The notes under the pieces are model-generated. The model did not search any database. It saw only the letters and a program-made list of their open reading frames with translations, and was not told where the DNA came from. Made by a program: the position numbers and the translations under genes. DNA of 43,982 bases from Pseudobdellovibrionaceae bacterium (GTDB lineage Bacteria > Bdellovibrionota > Bdellovibrionia > Bdellovibrionales > Bdellovibrionaceae), in assembly GCA_019637895.1 (NCBI GenBank), contig JAHBUU010000005.1:1-43982 (forward strand), read 5' to 3'. Below, piece after piece: positions 39,510 to 43,982 of the stretch; position 1 is the stretch's first letter; every line of letters begins with the position of its first letter.

Positions 39510-40775
39510 CTAGATTTTTTTGAGAGCTTGTTCGAGGTCCGAGAGCAAGTCCTTGGTGTTCTCGAGGCCGACACTGAGGCGAATCAACCGGGGATCGATG
39601 GAAGAGGCATCACGTCGCTCTTCGGGAACCGCCGAGTGAGTCATGAAGCCCGGAACTTCGACCAAGGTCTTCACGAGACCAAGGCTTACGGCCAAGGTGA
39701 CGGTGTAAGAGTTTTCCGCCAAGTCATCCACGAAGCGTTCGCATTTTTCCGCCGAGCCTTTCAGACGGAAAGAGATCATCGTCCCAGGACAAAAATCCCC
39801 CTCTGGAGACCGGAGGAGTTTTCGGGCCAGTTTGTGCTGAGGATGGGACTTCAGACCTGGATAAATGACACTTTCCACTTTTGGATGGGATTCCAGATAC
39901 TGAGCAACCTTCATCGATGTTCTTTGTTGCTGTTCGAAGCGCAAAGATTGCGTTGAAACCCCAAAGACCAGAATATGCCATGCCGACGAAGGGTGGATCA
40001 CGGCTCCGAAATCTTTGCGAGCGACCTTGAGGATCGGTTCGAACTCTTTGCGGGTGATGATGGCGCCGCCCATTTCGGTTCCGAAGCCCGAGATATTTTT
40101 AGTCAGACTTTGGATGACGAAATCCACTCCCCAGTCGAGGGGCCGCAGGGACCAAGGTGTCGCAAAGGTATTGTCCACCACGATCCGGATCGGGTTTTTT
40201 CGTTTGGCATTTTCCTTTTTGACCAAGCGAACGACGCGCTCCAGATCGATGAGTTCGAGCATCGGATTGGAAATGGTTTCAAAGTACAAAACGGAAACGG
40301 CGGGGTCTTTCAATTCGGTTTCCAGATCCTTCGAATTGAAATCCAACATTTTCGACGTGATGCCGAAGCGTGGAAGCCAGTTTGCGATCAGGCTGTCTGT
40401 GCAGCCGTAAAGTGTGCGGTGAGCGAGGATTTTCCGGTCCTTCTCGAGCAAAGACAGCAAAAGGGCTGAAATCGCGCCCATGCCGCTTCCGAAGCAGACG
40501 GCTTTGTCGCCGCCTTCCATTGCCGCGATCTGCTCTTCGAGCATCAGCGTGGTCGGCTCATCGAGGCGGTCGTAAACCCAGATCGGTTTTTTATCAGAGG
40601 CCTTCAGGTTGGCGAAGGAGGTGAACCCTTGAGCTCCGCGCTTGAGTGATTTCAGGCGGAAGGTCGTCGAGGCCGTCATCGGTGGGACGAGATGGTGGGA
40701 GAACTCCCAAGCATCCGTGGATGAGGGGCCGTGGATCGAGCGGGAGCGAGGAGAAAGGCTTTTCTTTTTTGTCAT
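39510..40775 (-). CDS. Cys/Met metabolism PLP-dependent enzyme
   Basis: Fold-type I PLP enzyme of the cystathionine gamma-synthase/methionine gamma-lyase family. The 421-aa protein has the PLP-lysine motif SLTKNISG (K226), YFETISNPMLELID (the PLP-facing region), IVVDNTFATPWSLRPLDWG and the C-terminal LIRLSVGLEN. The usual YxRxxNPT at about residue 70 reads YDRLDEPTT, so Asn-Pro-Thr is Glu-Pro-Thr. It has an N-terminal extension containing HGPSSTDAWEFSHHLVPPMTASTTF. Reaction cannot be fixed from sequence. Starts at ATG 40775, overlapping the upstream stop by 4 nt (ATGA). Confidence 0.88.
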   Translation of the reverse strand: MTKKKSLSPRSRSIHGPSSTDAWEFSHHLVPPMTASTTFRLKSLKRGAQGFTSFANLKASDKKPIWVYDRLDEPTTLMLEEQIAAMEGGDKAVCFGSGMGAISALLLSLLEKDRKILAHRTLYGCTDSLIANWLPRFGITSKMLDFNSKDLETELKDPAVSVLYFETISNPMLELIDLERVVRLVKKENAKRKNPIRIVVDNTFATPWSLRPLDWGVDFVIQSLTKNISGFGTEMGGAIITRKEFEPILKVARKDFGAVIHPSSAWHILVFGVSTQSLRFEQQQRTSMKVAQYLESHPKVESVIYPGLKSHPQHKLARKLLRSPEGDFCPGTMISFRLKGSAEKCERFVDDLAENSYTVTLAVSLGLVKTLVEVPGFMTHSAVPEERRDASSIDPRLIRLSVGLENTKDLLSDLEQALKKI

Positions 40776-41776
40776 GGTTCCTCCACCGTGGATTCGATTG
40801 TTGAAAGAGATGTGCGGTCTTTGCGTTGAATGTAAAGAAGGGCACCGATCGCTCCGAAGATCGCGGTCATGACCTGCTGAGTGGTGATGACAATGGCGCC
40901 GATATCGGATTCGTAACCCAGGTACAAATTGAACAGAACCAGGAAGGCGGCCTGACCGACACCGAGTCCTGCTGGAGAGATGGGAATGGCCGTTGCCATA
41001 TAGCCAAGAGGGGCCACAAGGAAGAAGGTTTTCAGGCTGACATCACCGAAGCCAGCAGCCTGGGCGGCGATCCAGAGGAAAACCACGGCCAGCGATTGCG
41101 AAAGGAAACTCAGCACGAGCGTCCAGATCACGCGTTTTCTCTGCAATCCGAAGCGGTGGGCGGTTTCGTAAAGTTTCAAAAATTTCGCCGAGAGGGGGAG
41201 CTTTCCAAGCAGGCCTTCGAGAAAGCCCGTTTTTTTAAAACGCCGGGAAAAAATGGACAGAAAGAACAGAGAAACGGCCCCTGCGAGCAGGAACAACAGG
41301 ACATACAGCGTTCGCAGAGTCGGTTGATCCAGGACATGCCGGTAGTCGTAGGTCATCGCCAAAACTGCCATCAGAATCATCGCGTAGAGTCCGAGGACAC
41401 GGTCCAAGATGACAGAAGTGATCGCTGCGGCCCGTGCTTGAGGGTGATCCTTACCGAAGTAGTAGGCTTTGACGACGTCGCCGCCGACACCGCCGGGCAT
41501 GGCATAGTTGAAAAACACACCGATCAGAGTCAGGCGGAAAACTTCGAGGGGACCGGCCGGAACATTCTGGGGGGTGACGAGGATTCTCCAACGCTCACTG
41601 GTGAGCCAGAGATTCAGTCCGATCAAAATGAAGCCAAGAATGACAAGAGGACTTCGGAACAGGGCCGAGGCGGCATGCAGATCCAGGCGGTCGGTCGCGA
41701 CCATCCAGCCGATGAGACCACCGGCCAAGAGGAACTTGAAAAGGGAACCAAGGATCGATTTCAGTCTTTCGGTCAT
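40772..41776 (-). CDS. LPG_synthase_TM/UPF0104-family membrane protein
   Basis: The 334-aa protein has about eight hydrophobic spans and the family landmarks LTSERWRILV, FFNYAMPGGVGGDVVKAYYF and ISPAGLGVGQAAFL. These match the membrane part of lysylphosphatidylglycerol synthase and the UPF0104/AglD2 group, some of which are lipid-carrier flippases or transferases. The soluble lysyl-transferase part is missing. ATG 41776 has no ribosome site, and a hairpin ends 2 nt before it. It sits with LPS genes upstream and a possible lipid pathway downstream. Confidence 0.82.
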   Translation of the reverse strand: MTERLKSILGSLFKFLLAGGLIGWMVATDRLDLHAASALFRSPLVILGFILIGLNLWLTSERWRILVTPQNVPAGPLEVFRLTLIGVFFNYAMPGGVGGDVVKAYYFGKDHPQARAAAITSVILDRVLGLYAMILMAVLAMTYDYRHVLDQPTLRTLYVLLFLLAGAVSLFFLSIFSRRFKKTGFLEGLLGKLPLSAKFLKLYETAHRFGLQRKRVIWTLVLSFLSQSLAVVFLWIAAQAAGFGDVSLKTFFLVAPLGYMATAIPISPAGLGVGQAAFLVLFNLYLGYESDIGAIVITTQQVMTAIFGAIGALLYIQRKDRTSLSTIESTVEEP

Positions 41777-41778
41777 TT

Positions 41779-41808
41779 ACGTGCCGGAACGAGGGCCGCC
41801 CGGCACGT
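41779..41808 (-). promoter_or_regulatory. Hairpin abutting the UPF0104-type start codon
   Basis: A perfect 9-bp stem ACGTGCCGG/CCGGCACGT has a 12-nt loop and lies between kdsA and the membrane-protein gene. On the minus strand its 3' arm ends 2 nt before the ATG, and there is no Shine-Dalgarno sequence. It may limit translation of the downstream gene or act as a processing/termination point after kdsA. Confidence 0.45.
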
Positions 41809-41815
41809 TCCGTCC

Positions 41816-42664
41816 TTAAAAGTGGGTTGCCCAGATCTTTTGCAACGATTTGAGCAAAGGGCCAAGCTCTTTCAGTGGGAGGGAGGTCGGACCGTCGCAG
41901 AGAGCTTTCTCTGGATTTGGGTGGGTTTCAAGGAACAACCCGTCGACGCCGACCGCCAAAGAGGCGCGGGCCAGAGGGGCCACCATTTCGGATCTGCCGC
42001 CAGAGCTTTCGCCCGTGGCACCTGGAAGCTGGGTCGAATGGGTGACGTCCATGATGACCGGGAAACCCAAGCGGCGCATTTCGACAAGGCCTGTCATGTC
42101 GTTGATGAGGCGGTTATAGCCGAAGGTGGTTCCGCGCTCGCAAAGAAGGAGGTTCTTGTTGCCGGCTTGCACGGCTTTTTGTGCGATGGCCTTCATATCC
42201 CAAGGCGCGAGGAATTGGCCTTTTTTGATGTGAATGACTTTGCCGGTTTTTGCGGCGGCCACCATCAAGTCCGTCTGGCGGGACAGGAACGCCGGGATCT
42301 GGATGACATCGGCGACTTTGGCCATTGGTTCGACCTGATAAGTCTCGTGAACGTCAGTCAAAAGCGGGCAGTCCAAAGCTGTTTTGATTTTTTCCAGGGA
42401 CTTCAGGGCTTCTTCGACGCCGGGACCGCGAAAGCTGCTCGAGCTTTGACGGTTGGCCTTGTCATAAGAGCATTTCAGGATCCAGGGGATTCCAAGCTCG
42501 CGAGTCACCCGTTGGATTTCTTTCCCGGTCTCGAGGACCATTCCTTCGTCTTCGATGATGTCGGGACCGGCGAAGAGCACGAAGCTTTTGCCATCACCCC
42601 AGGTGATTTTTTGAGAACCGTGGGTCAGGGTCACTGGATTTGCGAGAGGTGCGAAAGTCTGCAT
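41816..42664 (-). CDS. kdsA: 3-deoxy-8-phosphooctulonate synthase (KdsA)
   Basis: Condenses PEP with arabinose 5-phosphate to KDO 8-phosphate for lipopolysaccharide. The 282-aa protein has the SYDKANRQSSSSFRGPG block, TDVHETYQVEP, IHIKKGQFLAPWDM, CERGTTFGYNRL, MDVTHSTQLPG and ETHPNPEKALCDGPTSLPL. The metal-ligand position that is Cys in metal-dependent and Asn in metal-free enzymes is Asp here (FAGPDIIED, D35), while the other ligand-type residues are kept. Starts at ATG 42664. Its presence indicates an LPS-bearing outer membrane. Confidence 0.95.
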   Translation of the reverse strand: MQTFAPLANPVTLTHGSQKITWGDGKSFVLFAGPDIIEDEGMVLETGKEIQRVTRELGIPWILKCSYDKANRQSSSSFRGPGVEEALKSLEKIKTALDCPLLTDVHETYQVEPMAKVADVIQIPAFLSRQTDLMVAAAKTGKVIHIKKGQFLAPWDMKAIAQKAVQAGNKNLLLCERGTTFGYNRLINDMTGLVEMRRLGFPVIMDVTHSTQLPGATGESSGGRSEMVAPLARASLAVGVDGLFLETHPNPEKALCDGPTSLPLKELGPLLKSLQKIWATHF

Positions 42665-42678
42665 TTCTAATTCCTTGC

Positions 42679-43794
42679 TTACGCCAGAGCGTTTTTAACG
42701 GCCGCAATCACGCGGTCTTGAGTGGCTTCGTCCATATCGGGATACATCGGGATGCTGATGACATGATCAGCGGCCCAGCGTGCGTTCTCCAAAGAACCCA
42801 CCGATTTGGAGGCGTGCTCTTTGTACCATGGTTGATCCGGCATGATGCGCGGATAATGGATCGAAGTCGGAACGCCGGCTTCGGTGAGTTTCTTTTGGAA
42901 GGCGTCGCGATTGCCGATGGTCAGGGTGTACTGAGCCCAAACACTTTGGCGATCAGAGCGGACTTTCGGAGTTTTGAAATCCTGAGCTTTGATCGACGAG
43001 AAGGCATCGTTGTAGCGGTTGGCGACGCGATTTCGTTGTTCAACCTCCCAATCATAGCGACCGAGCTTTGACAGCAAGATCGCGCATTGAATGGTGTCGA
43101 GACGGGCATTCATGCCCAGGCGAGTGTGGTAGTAGCGGCTTTCGGAACCATGCTCGCGAATTTCCTTGAGGGCCTTGATAAGCTTTTCGTCATTCGAGAA
43201 AATCGCGCCCCCGTCGCCGTAGCAACCGAGAGGTTTTGCAGGGAAGAAGCTCGTGCCCGCAACCAAGGAAGCGTTTCCGCTTTTCACGTCTTTGTAGCGA
43301 GCGCCGTAAGATTGGGCGGCGTCTTCGAGGACGATCAGATTGTGTTTTTTCGCAATGGCATTGATGGCATCCATGTCCGCCATTTGCCCGTACAGGGAAA
43401 CGGGAATGATGGCTTTGGTTTTCGGCGTGATGGCCGCTTCGATTTTGGAAGCATCGATGTTGAAGGTATCAGGTTCAATATCGACATAGACCGGAGTCGC
43501 ACCAGCCAGAACGATGATTTCGGCAGTCGCAATGAAAGAGAAAGCGGTCGTGATGATTTCGTCGCCGGGCCCGATTCCAAGAGCCATCAGTGGAAGCAAA
43601 AGAGCGTCTGTCCCGTTGGCGCAGGACAAAGCGAATTTGCTGCCGGTGTGTGCGGCGAGCTTCTGTTCGAATTCCGCGATTTCGGGGCCGTTGATATAGG
43701 CGCCGTGATCGAGCACTTTGTGAATGCGGGCGTCGATGTCTTCTTTCAGGGCTTTGTATTGCGCTTTGAGATCGATAAACGGAACGGGCTGCAT
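42679..43794 (-). CDS. DegT/DnrJ/EryC1 sugar aminotransferase, WbpE-like
   Basis: PLP-dependent aminotransferase of nucleotide-sugar biosynthesis. The 371-aa protein closely follows Pseudomonas WbpE, which aminates UDP-2-acetamido-3-oxo-glucuronate for O-antigen: PFIDLKAQ, HGAYINGPE, CANGTDAL, YVDIEPDTFN, PVSLYGQMADMDAINAIA, EDAAQSYGA and the PLP-lysine motif FFPAKPLGCYGDGG (K187). ATG 43794 is set by ggagg; a longer frame begins 20 codons upstream but lacks a site. First gene of the minus-strand operon, 14 nt before kdsA. The exact sugar is inferred. Confidence 0.92.
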   Translation of the reverse strand: MQPVPFIDLKAQYKALKEDIDARIHKVLDHGAYINGPEIAEFEQKLAAHTGSKFALSCANGTDALLLPLMALGIGPGDEIITTAFSFIATAEIIVLAGATPVYVDIEPDTFNIDASKIEAAITPKTKAIIPVSLYGQMADMDAINAIAKKHNLIVLEDAAQSYGARYKDVKSGNASLVAGTSFFPAKPLGCYGDGGAIFSNDEKLIKALKEIREHGSESRYYHTRLGMNARLDTIQCAILLSKLGRYDWEVEQRNRVANRYNDAFSSIKAQDFKTPKVRSDRQSVWAQYTLTIGNRDAFQKKLTEAGVPTSIHYPRIMPDQPWYKEHASKSVGSLENARWAADHVISIPMYPDMDEATQDRVIAAVKNALA

Positions 43795-43846
43795 GGGGCC
43801 TCCAGCAAGTTTAAATATGGGCTGATCATGCTCCTCTCGGCGGGAA

Positions 43847-43982
43847 ATGTCCACTGTGGCGCTCGGGACACAGGACGTGTGGAACTTTCAACCGCTCTCG
43901 GTGTTGACGGTCCGAATCATCCTCGGAACGCTGGACCTCTCGAGAGTCTTTTGGTGGAATCAGTTTATGATTCCTGTCGTGA
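43847..43982 (+). CDS. Possible start of a divergent gene (partial)
   Basis: An open frame from ATG 43847 runs off the window edge (45 codons), with many third-position G/C bases like the other genes here. The translated part (MSTVALGTQDVWNFQPLSV, then a hydrophobic segment ending RVFWWNQFMIPVV) could be the start of a membrane or exported protein. The ribosome site is weak (ggcggga). If real, it diverges from the sugar aminotransferase across a 52-nt gap. I do not recognise it. Confidence 0.4.
   Translation, partial: MSTVALGTQDVWNFQPLSVLTVRIILGTLDLSRVFWWNQFMIPVV

Noticed and set aside
40826-42670. A 614-codon plus-strand open frame over kdsA and the UPF0104-type gene
   Set aside because: Its product is Gln/Glu/His/Arg-rich with no family features, while both minus-strand genes are well supported.

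Overview
The window carries the main transcription/translation locus of a Gram-negative, outer-membrane-bearing bacterium, followed by a cell-envelope and lipid-type operon on the other strand. Base composition looks close to 50% GC. Bdellovibrionota or a nearby former delta-proteobacterial lineage is my best guess. It rests on the protein flavour, the C-minus S14, and the presence of KDO and nucleotide-sugar genes; no 16S gene is present to settle it.

Region 1 (1-30,632, plus strand): the 3' part of tuf, tRNA-Trp(CCA), secE, nusG, rplK, rplA, rplJ, rplL, rpoB, rpoC, rpsL, rpsG, a small secreted-protein gene, fusA, the S10 operon (rpsJ to rpsQ), the spc operon (rplN to secY-adk-rpmJ) and the alpha operon (rpsM, rpsK, rpoA, rplQ), then a TlpA/ResA-like thioredoxin. 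This is the tuf-secE-rpoBC-str-S10-spc-alpha super-cluster in one unbroken block. It departs from the textbook order in several ways. rplX (L24) is missing between rplN and rplE. map, infA and rpsD (S4) are missing from the distal part. tuf sits upstream of tRNA-Trp instead of after fusA. A strong terminator plus a signal-peptide protein separates rpsG from fusA. Several leaders have visible regulatory structure: a possible L1 operator before rplK, a Shine-Dalgarno-sequestering helix before rplJ, an attenuator-like hairpin before rpoB, and terminators after rpsG, rpsK and rplQ.

Region 2 (30,633-30,792): a bidirectional terminator between convergent transcription units.

Region 3 (30,793-43,794, minus strand): ten tightly packed genes. 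Transcribed from right to left they are a WbpE-like sugar aminotransferase, KdsA, an LPG_synthase_TM/UPF0104-type membrane protein, a Cys/Met-metabolism PLP enzyme, an AMP-dependent ligase related to the OleC group, a UbiA-family prenyltransferase, a PEP-synthase/rifampin-phosphotransferase-like enzyme, a GNAT-type protein, and the TIGR03546/TIGR03545 pair (DUF2062-like membrane protein plus an AsmA-like coiled-coil protein). The core from the PLP enzyme to the GNAT protein has 4-16 nt overlaps or 2 nt gaps, with one 98 nt gap that contains a hairpin. This suggests an uncharacterised pathway that activates, prenylates and phosphorylates an envelope-associated small molecule or lipid. It is the best candidate for an undescribed system here.

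Region 4 (43,795-43,982): a short divergent intergenic stretch and the possible start of a plus-strand gene running off the window.
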